From the NCBI GenBank assembly GCA_964411275.1, contig CAYPKG010000006.1, positions 1 to 64,000 on the forward strand: 64,000 nt of DNA, written 5' to 3'. This DNA is from CAYPKG01 sp964411275. GTDB lineage: Bacteria > Bacillota > Clostridia > Christensenellales > CAG-138. This document shows positions 34,156 to 42,311 of this stretch, one piece after another. Below the pieces are notes generated by a model. The model did no database searches and was not told the DNA's origin. It saw only the letters and a list, made by a program, of their open reading frames with translations. Numbering within the stretch: position 1 is the first letter of the stretch; each line of letters begins with the position of its first letter. The translations under genes were made by a program, and so were the position numbers.

Positions 34156-36936
34156 ATGCGAAGACGTATTTCAATGCTGCTTACAGCGATCCTTCTGCTA
34201 ACGCTCGCGCTGGGCGCCTTTGGCCAGCATGCGCTTGCGGCAACGGATTATTCCACGGTGCGGGTGCTTCTCTCCACTGGAAGCGTTAACACCCTGACAA
34301 TCCCGGTCAGCGGCAGCTACTTTATCAAGGAAAACGGCGCGACGTTTAAGAACGGAACTTTGACCGTACAGGCAGCAGGCGGCCAGCTTATGGTATCCCA
34401 CTCCGCCAGCGGCCAGCTGTATGCCGGCAGCACCGCAAACATCCTGCGCGAAAACATCGAGCCTTCGGCGGGTTATTTGCGGGTGACCACCTCCCACGGG
34501 ACAAAAAGCTATCTGGGGCATTTGACGCTGCGCGCCACCAGCGCCGGCTATATCCAGACGGTCAACACCGTGCCCCTCGCCCATTATCTCTACGGCGTCG
34601 TCAATTATGAAATGAACAACCTGTTCCCCCTGGAAGCATTAAAAGCCCAGGCCGTCGCCGCCAAATGCTATGTGCTGGCCAACTTAAGCGCCAGCTCCAA
34701 TTACGACATCGGGGATACCTCTTCCGATCAGGTGTATAAGGGATACGATTCCTCCGCCACCAATGTAAGAGCGGCCGTGGACGCCACCTGGAACATCGGC
34801 CTGTATCTGGGGAACTCTATCGTAAGCGCGTATTTTGCCGCCAGCAACGGCGGCTCTACCCTGCTCCCCTCGGACGTGTGGAGCGGCACAAACCGGTATA
34901 TCTGGGACAGAGCCTTCGCCCGGGCCAGCGATCCGTATGACACGAAAAATGCGGAGAGCGTGCAGGAAACCATATTCCTCCCTAGAAGCGGCGAAAACGG
35001 CAGGATGTCCACAGCGCTTAGCAATTACCTCCGGGCCAGAGCCGCAAAGGCATTGAACGACAGCCGCCGTTATTCTGGGGCCACCGTCATGGCCATCAAC
35101 GCCATCAACGATTGCTCGATCTATAAAAACAGCAATACCGGCAGCTCCAACGTCATGGGATATATCGACATGACCGTAACGGTGCAGGACGCTTACGGCG
35201 GAACGGAAAACACCCGGATCGATTATACCTTCTACATGGATGAGTTCAAATGGAACGGCGTGTTTACAAAAACCCAAAGCCTGCGGCTGTATACCATTTC
35301 GGATACCGGGGACGGCTATCAGATCTACCGGGGCCGTTACGGTCACGGCGTAGGCATGTCCCAGCGCGGCGCCCAGCAGATGGCGAATGAGGGCTGGGAT
35401 TATCAGCGCATTCTCCAGTTTTATTATCCCGGCGCTTCCATTAAAACCATGAGCATCAGCGCGCCGACAAACCCCGTCAATACAACGGGCGGCGGCAGCG
35501 TTTCCCCCAGTACACCGCCCCCCGCGGGCATCGGCGCCGTCATCGCCACCGCCGTTACCACCGGCAATGTCAACCTCAGGCAGGGTCCGGGCACGGGCTA
35601 TACAAAAATCAATGAGGTGCCCAAGGGCGTTACACTCAATGTTTACGCCGAAAGCGCTGGCTGGAGCCTTGTCCAGTATAACGGCGCGTCCGGATATGTC
35701 AGCGACGGCTATTTGAAGAAAACAGCCGTCATAGACAACGGCAGCACCCCAGGCAGCACACCTTCGGGCAGCGGCGTCGTAGCATACGGCGAGGTCTCCG
35801 CAAGCACGTTAAACATGCGTGCAGCCGCAATCAACGGCACCGTGCTGCAGCGGCTGACAAGGGGCGACTCCATTGATATTTACGGATATGTGGAAAACTC
35901 CACCTGGTATTATTGCGAGGCCAAGGGCATCAAGGGCTACGTCAGCGCCCAGTATGTGAAGCTGACTGGTACCCCTTCCGCTACCGGCAGCTCCACGGGC
36001 AGCTCCACGGGCAGCTCCTCCATGGCCGCCGCAGGCTCCGTAGGCATTATCAACAACGAAACCGCCTACTGGTATCAAACCCCGACACTGTCCACCAACG
36101 CCATCATGGGCCGCTTCCCCAACGGGACACAGCTGACGGTGGAGGGCGTCTCCGGCGAGTTCTATATCGTCACGATTAACAACGTCATGGGATATGTACA
36201 CTATCCGGATCTCACCATTTCCCAAAGCGCTGGCAGTACCTCTCCCAACTCCGGCGGCGGCGCAAGCAGTACGCTGGGTACCGGGAAGACCACGGGCAAG
36301 GTAAACTTCAGAAAAGGCCCAGGCACCAGCTACTCCAGCAGGGGGATGCTGGCAAAGGGAACAACAGTCACCGTCTATTCCAAGCAGGGGGGCTGGTATG
36401 CCGTACAGGTGGACGGCAAAGAAGGGTACATCAGCGCCTCGTATGTGAAAATTACCGCCAGCGCTTCCGGTTCCGGCTCCTCGTCATCCGGCTCCTCGTC
36501 CTCTGGTTCCTCTTCCTCTGGTTCGTCGTCCTCTGGTTCTTCCACGATCTGGACCGGCGAGGTTGTCAACGAATGGGTGCGGCTGCGCTCCTCCGCCGAC
36601 TACAATACCCAAAGCAATATCATCGGGGATTATGACGTAGGCACCCAGCTGACGGTTTATCAGAAGTCCGGCTCCTGGTACTATGTTAAAACGCCGGACG
36701 GCAACACAGGATATATGTTCGAGGATTATGTTTCAATCACCGGCACCGCCGCCACCGGCCGCGCGGCTAAAACCACCGCGCAGGTGAACATGCGCAAAAG
36801 TGCCAGCACCAGCGCAAAGGTAATCAAGCTGCTGTCCAAGGGCACCAGCGTGACAATCCTCTCGGAAACCGGGGAGTGGTATGAAGTACAGGTAGGCAAC
36901 GATACCGGGTATTGCGTGAAGAAGTATATTGGATAA
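34156..36936 (+). CDS. Secreted SpoIID/LytB-type protein with six SH3 domains
   Basis: 926 residues. A signal peptide (about 1-28) leads to a SpoIID-type domain to about 430: PLAHYLYGVVNYEMNN, EALKAQAVAAKCYVL, then GRYGHGVGMSQRGAQQMA. SpoIID is a lytic transglycosylase that trims denuded peptidoglycan in engulfment; LytB enhances amidases. Six SH3b-like repeats follow (starting near 470, 550, 630, 710, 800 and 870), which should bind wall peptides. Between repeats four and five is a (SSSG)n linker, at 36470-36545. Such a long C-terminal array is unusual for sporulation SpoIID, so this is more likely a vegetative wall hydrolase regulator. The catalytic Glu in NYEMNN is present. Confidence 0.85.
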   Translation: MRRRISMLLTAILLLTLALGAFGQHALAATDYSTVRVLLSTGSVNTLTIPVSGSYFIKENGATFKNGTLTVQAAGGQLMVSHSASGQLYAGSTANILRENIEPSAGYLRVTTSHGTKSYLGHLTLRATSAGYIQTVNTVPLAHYLYGVVNYEMNNLFPLEALKAQAVAAKCYVLANLSASSNYDIGDTSSDQVYKGYDSSATNVRAAVDATWNIGLYLGNSIVSAYFAASNGGSTLLPSDVWSGTNRYIWDRAFARASDPYDTKNAESVQETIFLPRSGENGRMSTALSNYLRARAAKALNDSRRYSGATVMAINAINDCSIYKNSNTGSSNVMGYIDMTVTVQDAYGGTENTRIDYTFYMDEFKWNGVFTKTQSLRLYTISDTGDGYQIYRGRYGHGVGMSQRGAQQMANEGWDYQRILQFYYPGASIKTMSISAPTNPVNTTGGGSVSPSTPPPAGIGAVIATAVTTGNVNLRQGPGTGYTKINEVPKGVTLNVYAESAGWSLVQYNGASGYVSDGYLKKTAVIDNGSTPGSTPSGSGVVAYGEVSASTLNMRAAAINGTVLQRLTRGDSIDIYGYVENSTWYYCEAKGIKGYVSAQYVKLTGTPSATGSSTGSSTGSSSMAAAGSVGIINNETAYWYQTPTLSTNAIMGRFPNGTQLTVEGVSGEFYIVTINNVMGYVHYPDLTISQSAGSTSPNSGGGASSTLGTGKTTGKVNFRKGPGTSYSSRGMLAKGTTVTVYSKQGGWYAVQVDGKEGYISASYVKITASASGSGSSSSGSSSSGSSSSGSSSSGSSTIWTGEVVNEWVRLRSSADYNTQSNIIGDYDVGTQLTVYQKSGSWYYVKTPDGNTGYMFEDYVSITGTAATGRAAKTTAQVNMRKSASTSAKVIKLLSKGTSVTILSETGEWYEVQVGNDTGYCVKKYIG

Positions 36937-36951
36937 AGAATTTTCTTAGTG

Positions 36952-36987
36952 TCAAAAAACCGCCGCTGCGCAGCGGCGGTTTTTTGA
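36952..36987. terminator. Loop-free palindromic terminator
   Basis: A perfect 18-bp-arm palindrome, centred on CTGCGCAG, flanked by A6 and T6. It serves the convergent SpoIID-type gene and trkH. Its right half, CGGCGGTTTTTTGA, is also the tail of the mosaic repeats at 4966 and 41439. Confidence 0.9.
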
Positions 36988-37000
36988 TACCGCACAGCTC

Positions 37001-38452
37001 TTATCCCCGTTTCCACACCGATGGCATAAACAACATGATCATGGGGAATATCTCCAGCCTGCCCAGCAGCATATCCGCCGAAAGCACCAGCTTCCCAAAC
37101 CAGGAGAACGCGGAAAAATTCCCTGCCGGCCCAACCATGCCCAGGCCTGGGCCGATGTTATTGATACAGGCCAGCACCGCTGTGGTTGTGCTTTCAAAAT
37201 CGAAATTGTCCATGGACAACAGCAAAATGGACGCGGCTATTATGATGCAATACACCACAAAGTATACGTTCAGGTTGCGCAAAACCGTATCGTCCATCGT
37301 TTTGCCGTCCATCTTGATCAGTTTGACGGAGCGGGGGTGCAGCAGCTTATATATTTCATTTTTGATGGTTTTACACAGCAGCAGCGCGCGTACCGTTTTG
37401 ATGCCGCCGCCGGTAGAGCCTGCGCAGGCGCCCAAAATCATCAGCAGCACCAGTATGATCCGGCTTAGCTCCGGCCAGCTGTTAAAATCCGTGGTGGCAA
37501 ACCCGGTGGTGGTGACGATGGACGACACCTGAAAGAATGCCTGGTGAAAGCTTTCAAACACGGAGGAAAAATACGGGAATATATTGATGGCAATCACCAC
37601 GGTAGAGCACAGGATAATGCCAAGATACGCCCTGAGCTCCTCATTGAACAGCACCTGGCGCACTTCCTTAATCAAAAGCAAGTAGTAAATGCCAAAGTTT
37701 ATGCCAAACAGCATCATGAATACCGCTGTCACCGTCTGCAAATACGGGCTATACGAGGCCATGCTATCCACCCTGACACCAAAGCCGCCGGTTCCGGCGG
37801 TGCCAAATGCCGTACAAATGCTGTCGAACACAGGCATGCCGCCCAACAGCAGCAATATGATCTGCACGATTGTCATCACGACATAAATCCCATACAGAAT
37901 GCGCGCGCTTCTAAGCATGGTGGGCACAAGCTTCCCCACCACAGGCCCGGGGCTTTCCGCCCGCAATACGTGGAAGCTGTCGCCGCTGCCCTTGGACATG
38001 GGCACCACCGCCAGCATGAACACCAGCACCCCCATCCCCCCCAGCCAATGGGTAAAGCTGCGCCAATACAAAAGGCTCATGGGCAGAAGTTCCACATTGA
38101 CCAATATGCTGGAGCCGGTGGTGGTGAAGCCTGATACGGTTTCAAACCAGGCGTCAATAAAGCTGGGAATCGCGCCGCTGATCCAGAACGGCAGGGCGCC
38201 GAACAACGACAGCAGCACCCAGGCCAGCGCCACGATGACAAACCCCTCCCGGGCGTAAATGTTCTTCTCGCGATTGTATTTTAGCAGCAACAGAAGGCTT
38301 CCAAGTACGATGAGCCCCACCGAGGTGGCCACAAGCGCGATCATGGCGGCTTGCTCGCCCTTAAAAAGGGCAATCAGCACTGCGGGCAGCATAAACAGCC
38401 CCTCCAGGCGCATAATGTGCCCTATGAAAAAGCCTATGGCGCGCTTATTCAT
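37001..38452 (-). CDS. trkH: Potassium uptake protein TrkH
   Basis: 483 residues with about 10 hydrophobic segments and four pore-loop half-repeats, e.g. SGFTTTGSS, TAGTGGFGV, TTGFATTDF and GACAGSTGGGIK. TrkH/KtrB is the membrane subunit of K+ uptake. ATG 38452 overlaps the trkA stop by four bases. The C-terminal part lies 14 bases from the terminator. A longer in-frame start would run through trkA and is not real. Confidence 0.95.
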   Translation of the reverse strand: MNKRAIGFFIGHIMRLEGLFMLPAVLIALFKGEQAAMIALVATSVGLIVLGSLLLLLKYNREKNIYAREGFVIVALAWVLLSLFGALPFWISGAIPSFIDAWFETVSGFTTTGSSILVNVELLPMSLLYWRSFTHWLGGMGVLVFMLAVVPMSKGSGDSFHVLRAESPGPVVGKLVPTMLRSARILYGIYVVMTIVQIILLLLGGMPVFDSICTAFGTAGTGGFGVRVDSMASYSPYLQTVTAVFMMLFGINFGIYYLLLIKEVRQVLFNEELRAYLGIILCSTVVIAINIFPYFSSVFESFHQAFFQVSSIVTTTGFATTDFNSWPELSRIILVLLMILGACAGSTGGGIKTVRALLLCKTIKNEIYKLLHPRSVKLIKMDGKTMDDTVLRNLNVYFVVYCIIIAASILLLSMDNFDFESTTTAVLACINNIGPGLGMVGPAGNFSAFSWFGKLVLSADMLLGRLEIFPMIMLFMPSVWKRG

Positions 38453-39837
38453 ACGCCTGCGTCCTTTCCGGGCCTGCCGTCCGCGAATATATCGTTGAGG
38501 TCGCTGATGGCGTGATCGGCGGTGGTGACGATGATGACGGAATCTCCCTCCCTGAGACAATCGCTGCCCCGGGGCAGTATGATTTGGTTCCCTCGGTTGA
38601 TGCAGGTGATGAGAATATCCTTTTTGAGGTTGATCTGGGCCAGGGTCATATTCAGACAGCTAATTCCCTTTTTCACCTCAAACTCCAGCGCCTCCGCTTT
38701 CCCGTCCACGATCCGGTGCAGGGTCACCACGGAACCGCCGGAGGTGTTGCCCATGGCCCGGACATACTGGAGAATTTCGTTGGCCGTAAGGCTTTTCGGA
38801 CTCATCAGCGTTTCCAGGCCGATGCTTTTCATCAGGTGCGCATATTCCATGCGGTTGATTTTCGTAATGCACTTGGGAACTCCCATATAATCGGCATACA
38901 TGGAGATAAACAGATTTTCCTCGTCAAATCCGGTCAACGTCACCACGGCGTCCATCTGCTCAATCCCTTCTGCCAGCAGCAGCTCCTGGGACGATCCGTC
39001 CCCGTGGATGATCAGCGCGCCGGGTAGCGCGTCCGCCAGTTCTTCACAGCGGCCCCGCTTTTCCTCGATGATCTTTACCTTGATCCGGCTTTCCAGCAGA
39101 TTTTTCGCAAGATACGCCGCGATCCGGCTTCCGCCGATCAGCATGACGTTATGCACCTTTTGCTGGGTGATGCCAAGGCCCTTGATCAGCGCGCCCAGCG
39201 CCTTTGTCGGGGCGGTGATTGTAATTTTATCTCCTAGCTCCAGCTGAAAGTTGCCGGTGGGGATTGTGATTTCGCCATCCCGCTCCACGGTACATACGAG
39301 TATTTTCATCCCGATGGCGTCCTCCAGCTTGTCAAGCCGAACGCCGCACAAGGGGTTCCCCTCCCGAAGCTTGAGCTCGACCAGCTCCACGCGCCCCCGG
39401 GCAAATGAATCCCGTTTGAGAAACGAGGGCAGCTGCAGCAGCCGGTAAATCTCCCGCGCGGCGGCCTTCTCCGGGTTTATTGTCATGGACAGCCCCAGCT
39501 CTTCCCTTAAAAAGCTGATTTGCTGGGTATACTCCGGATTGCGCACCCGGGCGATGGTGTTGCGGCAGCCCAGCTTCCTGGCCAGCACACAGCACAGCAG
39601 ATTGATTTCATCCCCGCTGGTGGCCGCGATCAATAAATCGCTGCTTCCAACGTCCGCCGCCCGCTGGGTTTCCAGCGTTGCGCCATTGCCATTGACCACC
39701 ATCACATCGAGAACCTCCTGGGACTCTCTTAAAACCTCCGGATCGTTGTCAATGACCACAATATCATGTCCCTCCTGGGAGAGGTTTTTTGCAAGCGTAT
39801 AGCCAACCTTACCATCGCCCACGATTACAATTTTCAT
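38449..39837 (-). CDS. trkA: Potassium uptake regulator TrkA
   Basis: 462 residues with two tandem RCK modules. The first Rossmann motif is MKIVIVGDGKVGYTLAKNL with D/E for NAD(H) binding (VVIDND). The second is VMLIGGSRIAAYLAKNLLE near 230. Each is followed by a TrkA_C domain. It gates TrkH in the cytoplasm. ATG 39837 follows AGAAAGGCG. It is the first gene of the trkA-trkH operon. Confidence 0.95.
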   Translation of the reverse strand: MKIVIVGDGKVGYTLAKNLSQEGHDIVVIDNDPEVLRESQEVLDVMVVNGNGATLETQRAADVGSSDLLIAATSGDEINLLCCVLARKLGCRNTIARVRNPEYTQQISFLREELGLSMTINPEKAAAREIYRLLQLPSFLKRDSFARGRVELVELKLREGNPLCGVRLDKLEDAIGMKILVCTVERDGEITIPTGNFQLELGDKITITAPTKALGALIKGLGITQQKVHNVMLIGGSRIAAYLAKNLLESRIKVKIIEEKRGRCEELADALPGALIIHGDGSSQELLLAEGIEQMDAVVTLTGFDEENLFISMYADYMGVPKCITKINRMEYAHLMKSIGLETLMSPKSLTANEILQYVRAMGNTSGGSVVTLHRIVDGKAEALEFEVKKGISCLNMTLAQINLKKDILITCINRGNQIILPRGSDCLREGDSVIIVTTADHAISDLNDIFADGRPGKDAGV

Positions 39838-39964
39838 GCCGACGCCTTTCTGTGTCCGGGTATACCGTATCTCTTCGAACACTTTCCCCCATGCTAGTAT
39901 AATTTTGCGTATATGGCAAGTTAAAACGCGATATTTTTTTCATAACCATGCTGTCAAGAAGGGG

Positions 39965-39993
39965 TTGTCACTTGTATGATGGTTTGATATAAT
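39965..39993 (+). promoter_or_regulatory. Promoter of the YheO-type regulator
   Basis: TTGTCA at 39965-39970, a 17-base spacer and TATAAT at 39988-39993. It is divergent from trkA. Confidence 0.75.
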
Positions 39994-40052
39994 TTTTTTA
40001 TATATTGTAAAATGTATTGCACCGCGCACACCCCGTATTGAAAGGAGCCAAA

Positions 40053-40712
40053 ATGAACCCTCTATCGCTTTTACAGCAGGTCTGCGGTTTTTTTGCCGCT
40101 GTATTCGGCCCGAAAACGGAAGTCGTTATACACGACATGCAGACCGGCGAAATCGTCTGGATTGCCAACGGTGAAATCACCGGAAGAAGCACCGGCAAGA
40201 CGGAGCATTTACACACCATCCGCGTGGTTGCCAACCGTACAGAAAACGGCCCCACGCCGGGGACGATCATAGGCTATCGCAGCTTTGCGAGCAACGCGAC
40301 GCCTCTGCGCTCTTCCAACCTGTTTATGCGGGGAGAGGACGGCGAGTACCGGTATTCCATCTGCGTCAATCAGGACATCTCCCCGCTCATGCAGTTTAAG
40401 GGATTTATGGACGAATATCTTATGGAAAACCCGCGTTTCAAGTCCGAGGAGGATGGTAATACGGTGGACAACCTCATCATGGATATCATCGTGGGAGAAA
40501 TTGAAAAGGCGAAGCCGTTTTCCCTGGATTCCCGGGAGGCGCGGCTGCGAATCTTAAAAAGCCTTGATGAAAAAGGCGTATTTGAGGTGCGCTATGCCGG
40601 GACAAAGGTATGCGACATGCTGGAGATTGCCCAGCCCACATTATATAAATACTTAAAGGAGATCCGGCGCGAGCAGGATCGGACAGGAGACGACGAATGC
40701 GATTTCGAGTAG
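40053..40712 (+). CDS. YheO/DauR-type PAS and helix-turn-helix regulator
   Basis: 219 residues. The N-terminal YheO-type PAS domain spans about 10-110 (VFGPKTEVVIHDMQTGEI...ISPLMQFKGFMDE). The C-terminal helix-turn-helix (about 160-205, RLRILKSLDEKGVFEVRYAG, then CDMLEIAQPTLYKYLKEIRR) is DauR-like. DauR represses D-arginine use in Pseudomonas; other members sense unknown ligands. The start at ATG 40053 follows AAAGGAG. It overlaps the B3/B4 gene by 16 bases, so the two products likely work together. Confidence 0.85.
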   Translation: MNPLSLLQQVCGFFAAVFGPKTEVVIHDMQTGEIVWIANGEITGRSTGKTEHLHTIRVVANRTENGPTPGTIIGYRSFASNATPLRSSNLFMRGEDGEYRYSICVNQDISPLMQFKGFMDEYLMENPRFKSEEDGNTVDNLIMDIIVGEIEKAKPFSLDSREARLRILKSLDEKGVFEVRYAGTKVCDMLEIAQPTLYKYLKEIRREQDRTGDDECDFE

Positions 40713-41398
40713 AGGACCGGGTATTTGAGACTTTGCCAGAGGTGTGTTTCGGGGTTATCATCGCGAAGGGGATCGACAATACCCGGAATTATCCGCAGAT
40801 TGAACAGATGCTGGAGCTGAGCGTGGCCGCGGCCGAGGAACGGTTCCGGGGCGCGAAGGTGAAGGAGGATCCCGCCATCATCCCATACCGGGAAGCGTTT
40901 TTGAAGCTGGGGATCAATCCCAATAAATTCATGTGCTCCATCGAATCGCTGTTTACAAGAATTAGCAAGGGCAAGGGTGTTCCCCATATCAATCCCGTGG
41001 TGGATTTGCTCAATGCCGTTTCCATCAAGTATCAGCTGCCCATGGGCTCCCACGACATCGATCAGATGGACGCGGATATTGAGGAGCGCTTTTCTAGAAA
41101 AACGGACACCTTCCTGCCGTTTGGGGAAACACAGCGCGAGGAAATGCCCGAGGGAGAGCTGGTGTACGCCGTGGGTTCTGAAATCCGCACCCGGCGCTGG
41201 ATCTGGCGGCAAAGCGAGATCGGGAAGATGGGGGAAGGCAGCCGAAACATATTCTTTCCCATCGACGGGTTCAAAAGCGTGAACGGCGAACGAATTTCCG
41301 TGGCCCAGGAGGAGCTTATGAGGCTTTGCGAGAGCATGTTCCACTGCGAGGCCCGGATCGCGTTTGTGGATCGGGAACATCCCGAGGTGGAATTGTAG
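40697..41398 (+). CDS. Stand-alone B3/B4 (tRNA synthetase-like) domain protein
   Basis: 233 residues with the B3/B4 editing-domain fold of phenylalanyl-tRNA synthetase beta: YREAFLKLGINPNKFMCSIESL, RISKGKGVPHINPVVDLLNA, LPMGSHDIDQM. Stand-alone forms are widespread and may hydrolyse mischarged amino acids or bind small amino acids; the role is unproven. The gene starts inside the end of the YheO-type regulator (16-base overlap). Confidence 0.85.
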   Translation: MRFRVEDRVFETLPEVCFGVIIAKGIDNTRNYPQIEQMLELSVAAAEERFRGAKVKEDPAIIPYREAFLKLGINPNKFMCSIESLFTRISKGKGVPHINPVVDLLNAVSIKYQLPMGSHDIDQMDADIEERFSRKTDTFLPFGETQREEMPEGELVYAVGSEIRTRRWIWRQSEIGKMGEGSRNIFFPIDGFKSVNGERISVAQEELMRLCESMFHCEARIAFVDREHPEVEL

Positions 41399-41438
41399 GC
41401 TTTATAAAAGCCACCACTTGCCTGCCGAAAAGTCCTTT

Positions 41439-41740
41439 GGGGATTATCAAGGGGTCGTAACCCCTTAGGGTGGTCAAAGTCGAAGACTTTGACATAGAAC
41501 CTTACTGAAATCCCCGAAATCCAATGATTTCGGGGGGATGTTCAGCCGAATTCGGCGACACACCCCAGGGTGCCCTCTCTTGCCGCCTTGCGGCAATTCA
41601 CCTTGTGCGCGGCGAATTCGGAACCAATTTTCTAATGAAAATTGGGTACTTTGCACGTTTTGATGACCGTGAGACATAGTCGAACAATCAAAACGTGAAT
41701 TCTCAAAAAAGCGCAAGCTGCGCAGCAGCGGCGGTTTTTT
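41439..41740. repeat. Mosaic intergenic repeat, copy B (long form)
   Basis: Bases 41439-41611 nearly match copy A at 8648-8820. Bases 41640-41740 match copy C at 4990-5075 in blocks: AATTGGGTAC, stem CACGTTTTGA/TCAAAACGTG (about 41656-41665 and 41687-41696), then AAAAAAGCGCA and CGGCGGTTTTTTGACA. So copy B joins modules that occur separately elsewhere. It fills the gap between the convergent B3/B4 and rplI genes. Confidence 0.85.
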
Positions 41741-41748
41741 GACAAGCT

Positions 41749-41782
41749 AAAGGCGGTTCCAGCCTGGAACCGCCTTTTTATG
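41749..41782. terminator. Bidirectional terminator before rplI end
   Basis: AAAGGCGGTTCC (41749-41760) pairs with GGAACCGCCTTT (41766-41777), a perfect 12-bp stem with T-runs on both strands. It serves convergent genes ending at 41398 and 41789. Confidence 0.85.
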
Positions 41783-41788
41783 CCCTCG

Positions 41789-42238
41789 TTATTTTGCTTC
41801 CACCACCATCACCGTGAACTTGGCGTCCACGCCCTCAAAAAGCTTCACCGCGACCTCCTGGCTGCCCAGGGCTTTGATGGGCTCGCTCAATACAATCTTT
41901 TTGCGGTCCACCTCCACGCCATGCTGCTCCTGGAGCGCCGCCGCGATTTCCTTAGCGGTGACGGAGCCGAACAGCTTGCCATTTTCCCCCACCTTACAGG
42001 GCACCTTGACCGTAACGCCGCTTAAGCTCTTGGCCTGCTCCCGCGCCTGAACCCCCGCCTGGAACTTTTTATGCTGCGCTGCAGATTTCCTGATGTTGGC
42101 GGCATTGATGCTGGCCGCGTCCGCCGGGGTCGCCAGCTTGCGCGGCAACAGAAAATTTCTCGCGTATCCGTCGGACACCTCCACGATCTGCCCCTGCTTG
42201 CCTGTTCCTTTGACGTCTTGTTCCAATAATACCTTCAT
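41789..42238 (-). CDS. rplI: Ribosomal protein bL9
   Basis: 149 residues: MKVLLEQDVKGTGKQGQIVEVSDGYARNFLLPRK is the classic N-terminal domain, then a long helix (42-75) and the C-terminal domain. ATG 42238 follows AGGGAGG. The order yybS-gdpP-rplI on the minus strand matches Bacillota. dnaB, often next, is not here. Confidence 0.97.
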   Translation of the reverse strand: MKVLLEQDVKGTGKQGQIVEVSDGYARNFLLPRKLATPADAASINAANIRKSAAQHKKFQAGVQAREQAKSLSGVTVKVPCKVGENGKLFGSVTAKEIAAALQEQHGVEVDRKKIVLSEPIKALGSQEVAVKLFEGVDAKFTVMVVEAK

Positions 42239-42311
42239 TGCCCGATCCTCCCTCGTATGTGGTCAACATGAACCTTTTTTTCAAATACCTTAAAAATCTA
42301 GCGTCAGCCCG

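Noticed and set aside
34156..36936. CRISPR-like or tandem DNA repeats in the SH3 array
   Set aside because: The SH3 units are protein repeats with low DNA identity; there are no equal direct repeats with unique spacers anywhere in the window.
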